Positions 1 to 7,528 of a stretch of 13,812 nt of DNA are shown in pieces. Each line of letters begins with the position of its first letter. The stretch's first letter is position 1. Source of the stretch: Helicobacteraceae bacterium (GTDB taxonomy: Bacteria > Campylobacterota > Campylobacteria > Campylobacterales > Sulfurimonadaceae); assembly GCA_027061425.1 (NCBI GenBank), contig JALSUN010000049.1:1-13812 (forward strand), written 5' to 3'. Under the pieces are notes generated by a model. The model had not been told where the DNA came from. It worked only from the letters and a program-made list of their open reading frames with translations, and did no database searches. Both the position numbers and the translations under genes were made by a program.

Positions 1-86
1 CAATATAAAGATCGAAAATGGAACTGCTTTAGATTGTAAGTTACTCACTCTCAACAATAGCGTCTCTCTCTTTTTCCTAAAAATTA

Positions 87-108
87 TCTCTCTGACGCGA
101 CAGAGAGA
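87..108 (-). terminator. Hairpin with U-tract, probable terminator
   Basis: A perfect 8-bp inverted repeat (TCTCTCTG / CAGAGAGA) encloses a 6-nt loop. Read on the minus strand it is followed by TAATTTTT, so it fits a Rho-independent terminator for transcription coming from the envC-like gene about 200 nt upstream. On the plus strand it is followed by A residues, so it would not terminate in that direction. Confidence 0.45.
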
Positions 109-276
109 AAAAGTTTAGTCCGCCACAATTACAGATGCAAGGAAGTATACAAACAAGAAAAGAGACAACAACAAAATGTAGAAAAGTACTAGCTACTGAG
201 TTGTAAAAAAGTTTGATCGCTATAGTTAAAATAGCAAGACAGTGGGTAATCAAGATTAGGAGTTAACAAACCTGAA

Positions 277-293
277 AAGACCAACAAGGTCTT
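277..293 (-). terminator. Weak hairpin just after envC
   Basis: A 6-bp stem (AAGACC / GGTCTT) with a 5-nt loop lies 16 nt beyond the stop codon of the envC-like gene. On the minus strand the stem's own 3' arm runs into TTTTC, giving only a short U-tract. It may be a weak first terminator ahead of the stronger one at 87-108. Confidence 0.35.
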
Positions 294-308
294 ATCAAAT
301 AGAAAATA

Positions 309-1508
309 TTATCTAATTAGTGTCATAGGATTGATATGAAAACTATCTTGTGTCACTTCAAATGTTAGCTCATGATTAACACGACCTATAGTCGCCCCCT
401 TTTTGACTTTCTTCCCTTTTCTAATAGTAGGTGCTATTTGATCCAAGTGGGCATAGATGGTATGGAGACCATTGGCATGTTTTATGATGACAACATTATC
501 AAGAAGTTGGGTCTTTTTGGCCAAGATGACCTTACCATTAAGGACAGTTCTTACTTTGGCGTTACGTGAAGTAGGCTGTAAGGTGACAGACTCATTATAA
601 ATTTTAATTTTATAGATGGGGTCGGTATAGGGACCAAACTTTTTGGTGAGTTTGTAGCCAGAGAGTGGAGCGAAGGTTTTTTTACCGCGGTACTTTTTAG
701 ACTTCACCTTTTGAAAACTTGCCCCTTTTTTTGTTACCTTTGCCGTGGCTTTTTTGCCTGATCTCTTATGTGCAGATTCTGCTTTTGTCTTCTCATTGGA
801 CTGTATGATATTAAGACGGCTGAGGGTGTTGCTCAAAGAACGTTTTTGCGCCATGAGTGTCTCTATAGAACGTTTATAACGTTTTTTATCTTTTTGCATA
901 GAGGCGATCTCTGCACGATTTTGACGGTTTATTTTTACAAGCTTCGCTTTTTTGTTATCAATATCGTTAATACTGCTTTTAAGCTTTTTTGTACGTTGTT
1001 GATAACTGGAAATCTTCTTTTGGTTGATACTTCTCTCTTTATCGAGTTCAGAAATGCGTAACAAGGTCTCTTCTCTTAACACTTTCAAAATCTCTTCTAC
1101 CATGATAGATTTTGTAGTGAGGGTTCTGTCTGTAGAGTTGAGCGCATTAATAGAGATATTACGGGCAATAGAGCGAATGAGTTCTTTTTCTATTAGCCCC
1201 TGCTTTCCTTCAAGTAACTTCTGTTTGTCTTGAAGTTGTGCCAGCTCTTTTCGGTTGGCATCATAGTTAGAAGTAGAGTCTTTCAGAGCATTAGTGAGTT
1301 CCGTGATCTCTTTTTCTTGTTGCACCAACTTTTTCTCAGATGCAAGGATCTTTTTTGCGATCTCTTTCATCTTTTTATTTAAAGTTGAGTGCTTTTTATC
1401 GTAGTTTTGGATCTCTTTATGGGTTTTTTTAATCTGTTTAGAGACATCTTGTGTCGCAAAAAGTGAGGTGTGCAGCAAAAAAAGTGCAACGAGTAATAGT
1501 CGCATCAT
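309..1508 (-). CDS. envC: EnvC-like periplasmic amidase activator (degenerate LytM/M23 domain)
   Basis: A signal peptide (residues 1-18) is followed by a long charged coiled coil (about 20-250) and a C-terminal LytM/M23 fold (about 280-399). An active M23 enzyme needs HxxxD, a lone His and HxH. Only the lone His survives (His354, in YAHL). The first pair is Tyr304 and Val308, and the HxH is Glu380-Leu-Thr382. E. coli EnvC has the same layout and is likewise non-catalytic; it activates N-acetylmuramoyl-L-alanine amidases at the septum when FtsEX signals. The gene lies directly behind ftsE and ftsX and overlaps ftsX by 4 nt (ATGA), which supports this role. The start could also be the second Met (1505), which is better spaced from the GAGG site. 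It would often be auto-annotated simply as an M23 peptidase. The role is inferred; the residue losses are seen. Confidence 0.85.
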   Translation of the reverse strand: MMRLLLVALFLLHTSLFATQDVSKQIKKTHKEIQNYDKKHSTLNKKMKEIAKKILASEKKLVQQEKEITELTNALKDSTSNYDANRKELAQLQDKQKLLEGKQGLIEKELIRSIARNISINALNSTDRTLTTKSIMVEEILKVLREETLLRISELDKERSINQKKISSYQQRTKKLKSSINDIDNKKAKLVKINRQNRAEIASMQKDKKRYKRSIETLMAQKRSLSNTLSRLNIIQSNEKTKAESAHKRSGKKATAKVTKKGASFQKVKSKKYRGKKTFAPLSGYKLTKKFGPYTDPIYKIKIYNESVTLQPTSRNAKVRTVLNGKVILAKKTQLLDNVVIIKHANGLHTIYAHLDQIAPTIRKGKKVKKGATIGRVNHELTFEVTQDSFHINPMTLIR

Positions 1509-2317
1509 ACCTCTTCTTTATGTCCGATAACAATAAGTGTCGCCAGGATGATAGAGAGGCTAAGTGCTACGCCTATAATAATCATACTGTCCTTGATAGG
1601 ATCAAAAAGAACGACCTCTATCCCGATGCTCTCTAGCTGGGTCTTTCCCAATTGTAAAAAGTCTATATAGATAAAGGTCATGATGGCTAAAAATGCAGCG
1701 ACCACAGCATCAACCAATGCGAGTCTAAACAGTACAGCAGATCGCATCCATACAGGGGCTCCAAACATGGCCATGATACTCATGCGCTCATTATGCTGAA
1801 ATTGCCAGATACGCATCTCTTTTAAGATGAGAAGCAGGGTGACAGCTAAGATAGACATGGCAAACCAAGTGACGACAGACTTGAAGAGTAGCAGTAACTT
1901 GTAGAGGGCGTCATGACTTTGTGAAAAGTCTTCTATACGAGTAATGGCATGTTCTCTATCGAGTTTTTTATGAATCTCTTTAATGTCACTGGGGCTAGGA
2001 TAATGTTTTAGTGTCACGGAGTAAAAATGGGGTAAAGAGAGTTTAAGCAGATCGATATGACGCTTTTTTATCTGGGTCTGAAGGTTGGCAATGAGCTCTT
2101 GGGTTGAGAGTTCGCTTACTTTATCTATTTTACTAGAGATCCTTGTGAGTTTCTCTGGTGCAATGGACTCTTGTGTTACCACAACGATTTTGTAGTTTTC
2201 ATTAAGGTTCTCCTCATAAGAGAAGACCACACGTTCCATTATAAAGTACAACTGCAGTGTAAAGACAATACTAAAAAGAGCAATGATAAGAGAGAGATGG
2301 TTCTTAACTGACTTCAT
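1505..2317 (-). CDS. ftsX: Cell division ABC transporter permease-like protein FtsX
   Basis: This 270-residue membrane protein has the FtsX topology: one N-terminal membrane helix (about 8-27), a periplasmic domain of about 110 residues, then three helices (about 146-166, 199-218 and 244-264). A cytoplasmic loop with the FtsX-like AMFGAP segment (183-188) follows the second helix. FtsX transmits ATP-driven movement of FtsE across the inner membrane to periplasmic wall-hydrolase regulators. The start at 2317 is chosen over upstream in-frame Met codons at 2332 and 2359 because a strong GGAGGGAG site (2323-2330) precedes it. It overlaps the end of ftsE by 14 nt and runs into envC by ATGA, indicating translational coupling. 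Sequence similarity across the FtsX family is low, so the call rests largely on topology and the FtsE neighbour. Confidence 0.88.
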   Translation of the reverse strand: MKSVKNHLSLIIALFSIVFTLQLYFIMERVVFSYEENLNENYKIVVVTQESIAPEKLTRISSKIDKVSELSTQELIANLQTQIKKRHIDLLKLSLPHFYSVTLKHYPSPSDIKEIHKKLDREHAITRIEDFSQSHDALYKLLLLFKSVVTWFAMSILAVTLLLILKEMRIWQFQHNERMSIMAMFGAPVWMRSAVLFRLALVDAVVAAFLAIMTFIYIDFLQLGKTQLESIGIEVVLFDPIKDSMIIIGVALSLSIILATLIVIGHKEEV

Positions 2318-2975
2318 AAACACTCCCTCCATCAATATTAAAATGTTTATACTCAACACCCAAATCTTCCGGTATGTTGTGGGTGACTACTAAAACAGTT
2401 GCTTTCAACTGTGTGTTTGCACCTGCAAGCAGATTCCAGATGAGTTTGGAAGAGTAGTTGTCAAGGTTACCAGTAGGCTCATCTGCCAAGATCAAGATGG
2501 GGTTATGTGCAAGTGCTCGTGCCATGGCTACTCGTTGTTGTTCTCCACCACTCAGTTCTGGCGGGTATTTCCCCACTTTATGTGAGAGTTTTACGTGATT
2601 GAGAAGTTTGTCTACCTGTATATCACTGACATCTTTGGCAAAGCCATTAATGATGAGAGGTAACGCAACATTTTTCTCTATAGTCCACTCTTTTACCAGT
2701 TTATAGTCTTGAAAAACGATTCCGATATGACGGCGTAAAAAGTTCAGTTTTGAAGTGGAGATGTTGTTGACTTCGACGCCTCCAACGATTAATGAACCCA
2801 TAGTGGGTTTTAATGCACCAAAAAATGAGCGTAGAAGTGTTGACTTTCCACTACCACTCTTTCCCGTGATAAAAACAAAGTCGCCGGAACTGACCGAGAA
2901 GTTGGCTTGCGAGATAATACTCTCTTGGGTGTTGTAGGCAAGAGAGAGGTCTTTAGCAAATATAACCTTATCCAT
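2304..2975 (-). CDS. ftsE: Cell division ATP-binding protein FtsE
   Basis: A 223-residue ABC ATPase, the usual FtsE length. Visible motifs are Walker A GKSGSGKST (38-46), the Q-loop glutamine near 89, the signature LSGGEQQ (141-147), Walker B ending ILADEPT with Glu166, and the switch histidine in VVTHN (about 199). FtsE sits on the cytoplasmic face and pairs with FtsX to control septal peptidoglycan splitting. The start at 2975 is preferred: it overlaps the end of trmB by 8 nt and has a GGA about 9 nt upstream. An upstream Met at 2987 has no visible ribosome binding site. FtsE resembles LolD/MacB-type ATPases, but the adjacent ftsX and envC-like genes settle the assignment. Confidence 0.93.
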   Translation of the reverse strand: MDKVIFAKDLSLAYNTQESIISQANFSVSSGDFVFITGKSGSGKSTLLRSFFGALKPTMGSLIVGGVEVNNISTSKLNFLRRHIGIVFQDYKLVKEWTIEKNVALPLIINGFAKDVSDIQVDKLLNHVKLSHKVGKYPPELSGGEQQRVAMARALAHNPILILADEPTGNLDNYSSKLIWNLLAGANTQLKATVLVVTHNIPEDLGVEYKHFNIDGGSVYEVS

Positions 2976-4140
2976 GAAGCAGTCCATCTAAAAATTTATG
3001 CATCATAAAGTTAACTTTTGATGGGACAGGTTTAGTGTAGAGATAATCCGTAATATCTGTATCTACTCTGACATAGAGGTGCTCGGGTCGCTCAAAACTT
3101 CCTAAAGAGAGACGTAGAAGGATAGCACCGTCTGTCGTCTTGTAACTGCGTTCAAAATGAACAAAGCCACTTTTGTTTTTATGTGTACTGCCTGTAAGAG
3201 CAAGCAGACGCTCTTCGTCTAAGCCTTTACTAAAGGCAAAAGAGCCCTCAATACTTAAGGGTTGACTCTCCTCTTCATTGATCAAAGTGATGTCATAGAT
3301 GTTCTTTTCCATCTTTTTCCAGCGGTCTTCATATTTGGAACTAATCGCGATCTCTTGGTTTTTGTTGACCTGTAGACGTGCCTTTGTCAGTGAGATAAAA
3401 GTCTCCCATGAGTAAGCAAAGTAGTTTTCGCTGTCTGTTCGAAGTTCAAGTTGTCCAAGTGGTGCAAGCACACGGGTAGACTCGTTGATAAATGCAGTAG
3501 AAATTACACGGCGGTGGGGTTTTTTGTCCCAAGGCACAGGAAAATGAACATAAATACGACTGACGATGTTAGAGGGGACCAACTCTAAAAAGAGGCGGGC
3601 ATCATAATCAAGCAAGATGACATTGTCAAGACCAAAAATATTAATCTGTTTGAGTGCCTGTTCTACGGAAGGTTTATGGATCTCTATACCGATAAACAAG
3701 ATGTCAGGGTTCTCTTTTGCCTGATGTAAAAGATGACGTCCAGAACCAAACCCAACCTCTATGCGCACATCTTTAGCATCTGGGAATTTTTCAGCAAAAT
3801 CATGAATATTCCAGAGAGATGCATCTTTTTCAAGATGAATATTTTTAGAAGTATCGTTGACATTTGAAGAGAGAACCTTGGCTTGAGACAGTGAGGCATA
3901 AGCATTGAGTGCACGTTTTACTATATAGGTAGGAGCGGGACGGGTGATCTTTTCACTTTTAAGCAAGACATTTTCAGGAACATCTTTAACAAGAAGAAAA
4001 AACTCTTTGTCTTCTAACGTTGTTGCGATGAGGTGTTCGTTGTTGTGTTTGACATTAGACGCCATGTAGTGAAACGTGACACCTTCATGTTGGGCGGGGA
4101 AAGGGATAGGCTTAAATGTCTCTATATGGATATGTGGCAT
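2968..4140 (-). CDS. trmB: tRNA (guanine-N7-)-methyltransferase TrmB, extended form
   Basis: The enzyme makes m7G46 in the variable loop of tRNAs using S-adenosylmethionine. The SAM-binding glycine loop EVGFGSGRHL (128-137), the acidic EIH (153-155), HFPVPWDKKPHRR (199-211) and a TDSENY segment (235-240) mark the TrmB core at about 110-290. At 390 residues it is far longer than the ~240-residue E. coli enzyme: about 110 residues precede the core and about 100 beta-rich residues follow it. From memory, C. jejuni and Helicobacter TrmB are similarly long, so this is a lineage trait and not a recent fusion. The gene starts 2 nt after the flpA-like stop and its last 8 nt overlap ftsE. Confidence 0.92.
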   Translation of the reverse strand: MPHIHIETFKPIPFPAQHEGVTFHYMASNVKHNNEHLIATTLEDKEFFLLVKDVPENVLLKSEKITRPAPTYIVKRALNAYASLSQAKVLSSNVNDTSKNIHLEKDASLWNIHDFAEKFPDAKDVRIEVGFGSGRHLLHQAKENPDILFIGIEIHKPSVEQALKQINIFGLDNVILLDYDARLFLELVPSNIVSRIYVHFPVPWDKKPHRRVISTAFINESTRVLAPLGQLELRTDSENYFAYSWETFISLTKARLQVNKNQEIAISSKYEDRWKKMEKNIYDITLINEEESQPLSIEGSFAFSKGLDEERLLALTGSTHKNKSGFVHFERSYKTTDGAILLRLSLGSFERPEHLYVRVDTDITDYLYTKPVPSKVNFMMHKFLDGLLHG

Positions 4141-4142
4141 GG

Positions 4143-5402
4143 TTACTTTTTATTTTGAATTTTTACAACTACGGTGTTTGATGGAGCAGAGCGTATGCCA
4201 TTTTTATCAACACCGATAACACTATAGGTATATTTTTCGTCTGGTTGGAGTGAACTGTCTATCATCAAGGTTTTTTTGATGTTTTTAAATTCTTTAGTCT
4301 CGCTTGAGATAAAACTTTTTTCAGTCTTTTTGATAACAACAAAAGAGACAATACGCTGGTCGCTAGACTTCCATGTTAACTGAACAGTAGCATTTTCTAC
4401 CATGGCAACAAGGTTTTTAGGAGCACGTGGAGCATCTAGGGTGGTTCCAGTTACAGAGACTGCAAGCTTGAGATCGCCTTGGATATTGTACTTGTTAAGA
4501 CCTACAACCTTGTAGAAGTATTGTGTTCCAGGTGTCTTGACAGTGTCCGTATAGTGAGTACTTTTTAGTTTTTCTTTTAAGAGACTATAGTGTCCAGATT
4601 TACTCGAGGCACGGTAGAGGTTGTAACCTGTTATGGTAGGATCTTTTGGTACTTTCCAACTGATCTCAATCACTCCAGCTTTACCCTGAGATGCACTTAC
4701 TTGCTTTATGATCTGTGGCAGTGGTATGGTGTTGACTTCTACGACTTTACTTGGTTTAGATCTAAAATCATCAAAGGTAATAGCGATGAGGCGGTACTCG
4801 TAACGGGTATTGTCTTTGAGATCTTCATCAATATATTCAGCATTGAGTCGTCCATCAATTGTAGCGATCTTTTTCCACTTATCTTGACCATTCATGCGAC
4901 GTTCAAGTCTGTACTCAACAACACGCATGTCTGTATGTGGACGCCAGATGAGTTTTGCAGCTCTTGCCAAGGGATCAGAGGCAGCAAAATAGCTCACAGA
5001 AGGTAGAAGAGGACGGGTCTGTGCCTTGATCTTCTTGGTAGCAAGTGAAGTGTGCTCTTTAGCATCTCTAGTGGCAAAACTGTAGTAGTAGATAGTACCT
5101 GGTTGTAGATCACGGTCTAGGTAATGTGTAGCTCTCACTTTTTCAAGCGCATTGATCTCTTTTAACTTGTTAGGTGTCTTTGAACTGGGATCATTTCTAT
5201 AAACAACAATATATTTGACACGTGGATCTTCCACCGGTTTCCACTCAAATGCAACGGAGGTCATGTCACTGAGGTAGCCATTGACAGAGATGCTAGGAAG
5301 TGAACGGTCTATTTGTGCAGGTTTTGGCGCACCTCCATTACAGGCACTAAGCAGCACCATTATTGAAGTGACGCTCAAAATTCGTATGAGGTAACTGTAC
5401 AT
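4143..5402 (-). CDS. flpA: FlpA-like outer lipoprotein with tandem fibronectin type III domains
   Basis: A 419-residue lipoprotein. The N-terminus is a lipoprotein signal ending in LLSAC with Cys21 as the lipidated residue. About four fibronectin type III-like modules follow (roughly 35-130, 131-225, 226-325 and 328-415), each with a Trp in an early strand and a Tyr-rich later strand (YYYSF, YEYRL, YFYKV, YTYSV). Position in the operon between rluD and trmB matches C. jejuni Cj1279c (FlpA), a surface adhesin that binds host fibronectin. Residues 153-161 read WRPHTDMRV, close to the reported FlpA binding motif. The start at 5402 is chosen over an upstream Met at 5420 because AAGGAG lies at 5411-5416 with good spacing. 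The gene begins inside the end of rluD. Family and location are well supported; fibronectin binding in this organism is not shown. Confidence 0.88.
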   Translation of the reverse strand: MYSYLIRILSVTSIMVLLSACNGGAPKPAQIDRSLPSISVNGYLSDMTSVAFEWKPVEDPRVKYIVVYRNDPSSKTPNKLKEINALEKVRATHYLDRDLQPGTIYYYSFATRDAKEHTSLATKKIKAQTRPLLPSVSYFAASDPLARAAKLIWRPHTDMRVVEYRLERRMNGQDKWKKIATIDGRLNAEYIDEDLKDNTRYEYRLIAITFDDFRSKPSKVVEVNTIPLPQIIKQVSASQGKAGVIEISWKVPKDPTITGYNLYRASSKSGHYSLLKEKLKSTHYTDTVKTPGTQYFYKVVGLNKYNIQGDLKLAVSVTGTTLDAPRAPKNLVAMVENATVQLTWKSSDQRIVSFVVIKKTEKSFISSETKEFKNIKKTLMIDSSLQPDEKYTYSVIGVDKNGIRSAPSNTVVVKIQNKK

Positions 5403-6318
5403 TGATATTCTCCTTGTCAAAATATTTATCTAAATAAGTCTGCATAGGCGCGGGTACATCAGCATTAAACTGACAACGCTCTTTGGTCGTTGGATGTACG
5501 AAGTACAAGACATAGGCGTGGAGTAAGATCTGCTCTACCTTCTCTTTTTTGAGACCATAAAGGTGGTCTCCCAAGATATGACGAGAGAAAGTCTCTAAAT
5601 GTACACGGATTTGATGGGTTCGCCCTGTGAAAAGCTTACAAGCGATGAGTGCTGTTTTTTCATCTTCAGAGACAGCCAACTGTTTGAAAAGTGTTTTTGC
5701 CTCTTTGGCGCCTTCTACCTCTGCCATCTTCAGACGGTTTTGGGCACTACGCCCGATGGGTTTGTCTACAAGTACCATCTCCTCTTTGAGTGGAGGTTGT
5801 ATAACAGCAAGGTAAAAACGTCCCATGGACTTGTCTTGTAGTTGTGCTGAGAGAGCTTCGTGCGCTTCATTGTTCTTAGCAACGACCATGACGCCGGAAG
5901 TCCCTTTGTCAAGGCGGTGTACGATCCCGTGACGTTCTTCACCACTAATCGTAGAGAGTCTGATGCCCTTATGTTTAAGCCAGTCAACAAGTGTCGCCTC
6001 TTTAACACTGGGTGCTGGATGTACGGTTAAGCCTGAGGGTTTGTTGATGACTAAAACGTCATCATCTTCAAACAAGATCTCAACATCAAAATTGATCTCA
6101 AGAGCAGGTGTAACCTTAGCATCAGGAAAAGTGATGTGAACCTCTTGGTCGATTTTAAGTTTTAGTCCCGGCTTACTGGTGCTTTTACCATTAACAGTAA
6201 TGGCATTTTGCTTAATAAGCTGTGCGATCTGGTTTCTTGTTACATCGAGTTTTCCACTTAAAAAAGTGTCAAGACGTGCGCTGGTATCTACGGTGAAAGT
6301 ACTGCTTTTTGGTGTCAT
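5347..6318 (-). CDS. rluD: RluD/RluA-family 23S rRNA pseudouridine synthase
   Basis: A 323-residue pseudouridine synthase. An S4 RNA-binding domain (about 10-70) precedes the catalytic domain with INKPSGLTVHP (91-101), the active-site motif HRLDKGTSG with catalytic Asp137, and GRTHQIRVHL (232-241). S4 plus this catalytic type fits RluD or RluC, which isomerise uridines in 23S rRNA; I favour RluD from the gene order, but the target cannot be read from sequence. It is the first gene of the six-gene minus-strand operon. Its last ~18 codons overlap the start of the lipoprotein gene in another frame, and its Lys302-Glu303 codons (AAGGAG) double as that gene's ribosome binding site. The protein's own site is a weak GGA five bases before ATG. 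Confidence 0.9.
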   Translation of the reverse strand: MTPKSSTFTVDTSARLDTFLSGKLDVTRNQIAQLIKQNAITVNGKSTSKPGLKLKIDQEVHITFPDAKVTPALEINFDVEILFEDDDVLVINKPSGLTVHPAPSVKEATLVDWLKHKGIRLSTISGEERHGIVHRLDKGTSGVMVVAKNNEAHEALSAQLQDKSMGRFYLAVIQPPLKEEMVLVDKPIGRSAQNRLKMAEVEGAKEAKTLFKQLAVSEDEKTALIACKLFTGRTHQIRVHLETFSRHILGDHLYGLKKEKVEQILLHAYVLYFVHPTTKERCQFNADVPAPMQTYLDKYFDKENINVQLPHTNFERHFNNGAA

Positions 6319-6379
6319 TATTGTCCATTATGTTACAATCCGCTTGAAAAAAATATTTGTTTTATAAAAGGTAGAGATT
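6319..6379. promoter_or_regulatory. Divergent promoter region rluD / rodA
   Basis: These 61 bp must hold the start sites of two opposed transcripts. For rodA there is an extended -10 element, TGTTACAAT (6331-6339), which would give a leader of about 34 nt. For the rluD operon, TATAAA on the minus strand (6361-6366) is a candidate -10 element with a leader of similar length. Neither has a clear -35 box, as is common in Campylobacterota. A ribosome binding site AAAGG (6366-6370) precedes the rodA GTG start. Confidence 0.5.
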
Positions 6380-7489
6380 GTGTTTAGAATTGATCGACGT
6401 ATTTTAGCACATTTTGATTATCTGACCATTATTTTATTACTTCCACTCATATTTTTTTCACATTGGTTGATTGGTGAGGTCCATCCGGTCTTGGCACAGA
6501 AACATTTTGTCTATGTGAGTGTTGGTATTGTTGTTTTCATCTTCTTCTTTTTACTCCCATTAAGACGCTTTAACTGGCTGATCCCTTTTGTCTACTGGTT
6601 AAACATCATACTGCTGATATCGGTGGAGTTTTTTGGACACTCAAGATTGGGGGCTAAGCGTTGGATAGATATCCCTTTTATTAACTTTACCATTCAGCCC
6701 TCAGAACTGATGAAACCTGCATTTATTATGATGTTAGCTTATATCATTAGTAGAAATCCTCCCCCTGTCGGTGGATATAGAGCCATTGACTTTTTGAAGA
6801 TAAGCTTTTATATCTTGTTGCCTTTTATTTTAATTGCTAAAGAACCTGATTTGGGAACAGCTACTGTCTTACTGCTCATTGGTATTGGTACACTCTTTTT
6901 GGTGGGGGTGCATTGGAAGATCTGGGCCAGTTTAATTGTGGGTGTGCTGATCTCTGCTCCACTATTATATACACAGCTTCATACGTATCAAAAGCAGCGT
7001 ATTTCAGACTTTGTTGCAGAGAAACCTTCTTATCATGTACAGCAATCCATCATTGCTATAGGTTCCGGTGGTGTTATAGGCAAGGTGAAGGAAGAGGCGA
7101 CACAGACCCAGATGAAGTTTCTTCCTATCGCTTCAAGTGACTTTATTTTTGCCTATGTGACTGAACGTTTTGGCTTTATTGGGGCATTCTTACTGATAAC
7201 ACTTTATGCTGCTATCATCTTGCATCTTCTAAGTCTGGGGCTTAACACTGCAGATATGTATATAAAAGTTGTCTCTGTCAGTATCTCTTTTATGATCTTT
7301 GTCTATATGTCTGTCAACATCGCAATGACGATGGGACTCGCACCCGTCGTGGGTGTTCCCTTGCCAATGTTTAGTTATGGCGGCAGTAGTTTTGTAAACT
7401 TTATGATACTTTTTGCCATCCTTCAAAACCTCATTACCTTCAGATTTCAAGAAATGTACTCAGGAAGGGGTCAAAAAAGTTTCGTCTAA
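6380..7489 (+). CDS. rodA: Rod-shape peptidoglycan glycosyltransferase RodA (SEDS family)
   Basis: A 369-residue SEDS membrane protein with about ten hydrophobic helices. Family landmarks are GAKRWID (91-97), KEPDLGT (154-160), the ASSDFIFAYVTERFG loop (251-265) whose Asp254 matches the catalytic aspartate, and PVVGVPLPMFSYGGSS (322-337). RodA polymerises lipid II into glycan strands with a class B PBP during elongation; FtsW is the septal homologue. RodA is preferred over FtsW from length, the PVVGVPLP motif and from C. jejuni, where mrdB/rodA lies in the same place. Translation starts with GTG at 6380, supported by AAAGG nine bases upstream. It diverges from the rluD operon and has a tRNA gene 39 bp downstream. 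Confidence 0.92.
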   Translation: MFRIDRRILAHFDYLTIILLLPLIFFSHWLIGEVHPVLAQKHFVYVSVGIVVFIFFFLLPLRRFNWLIPFVYWLNIILLISVEFFGHSRLGAKRWIDIPFINFTIQPSELMKPAFIMMLAYIISRNPPPVGGYRAIDFLKISFYILLPFILIAKEPDLGTATVLLLIGIGTLFLVGVHWKIWASLIVGVLISAPLLYTQLHTYQKQRISDFVAEKPSYHVQQSIIAIGSGGVIGKVKEEATQTQMKFLPIASSDFIFAYVTERFGFIGAFLLITLYAAIILHLLSLGLNTADMYIKVVSVSISFMIFVYMSVNIAMTMGLAPVVGVPLPMFSYGGSSFVNFMILFAILQNLITFRFQEMYSGRGQKSFV

Positions 7490-7498
7490 AGAAACTTT
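7476..7498 (+). other. Hairpin over the rodA stop codon
   Basis: An 8-bp perfect inverted repeat (AAAGTTTC / GAAACTTT) with a 7-nt loop contains the rodA TAA stop in its loop. No U-tract follows, so it is not a standard terminator. It sits directly before the tRNA -10 box and may protect the rodA mRNA 3' end, or be chance. Confidence 0.4.
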
Positions 7499-7501
7499 GC
7501 C

Positions 7502-7513
7502 TATAATTGCGCG
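7502..7513 (+). promoter_or_regulatory. tRNA promoter: -10 box with GC-rich discriminator
   Basis: A perfect TATAAT (7502-7507) is followed by TGCGCG, which would place the transcript start near 7514 and leave a 5' leader of about 15 nt before the tRNA. A GC-rich discriminator is typical of stable-RNA promoters that are shut down by ppGpp. There is no recognisable -35 box in the overlapping hairpin. Confidence 0.6.
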
Positions 7514-7528
7514 TTTCACACTTCAAGT

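Larger units (their letters stand above)
1..308. other. Intergenic region without a convincing gene
   Basis: No start codon with a ribosome binding site and a reasonable reading frame is visible on either strand. One plus-strand frame is open from the window edge to a stop at 116-118 and could be the tail of a gene lying to the left, but 38 codons with no recognisable motif are not enough to call it. A 23-codon ATG frame near 134 has no ribosome binding site. The stretch lies downstream of the minus-strand division operon and holds two hairpins, listed separately, that probably end that transcript. In C. jejuni, from memory, pyrH follows at this place; nothing like it is seen here. Confidence 0.6.

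Noticed and set aside
2..118. Open plus-strand frame from the left edge, possibly the end of a gene
   Set aside because: Only 38 codons, no motif, and it contains the terminator-like inverted repeat; left unassigned.
219..232. Shared TATAGTTAAAAT at 221-232 and 12990-13001 as a common regulatory element
   Set aside because: A 12-base AT-rich match is expected by chance in a window of this size, and there is no gene to be driven at the first site.
309..1508. Active M23 zinc metallopeptidase
   Set aside because: Four of the five active-site residues are replaced, so the plain peptidase label does not fit.
4590..5006. A 138-codon open frame on the plus strand, antisense to the FlpA-like gene
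   Set aside because: It lies wholly inside a well-supported gene, has no recognisable motif or ribosome binding site, and its composition (Cys, Phe, Trp rich) is that of an antisense shadow.
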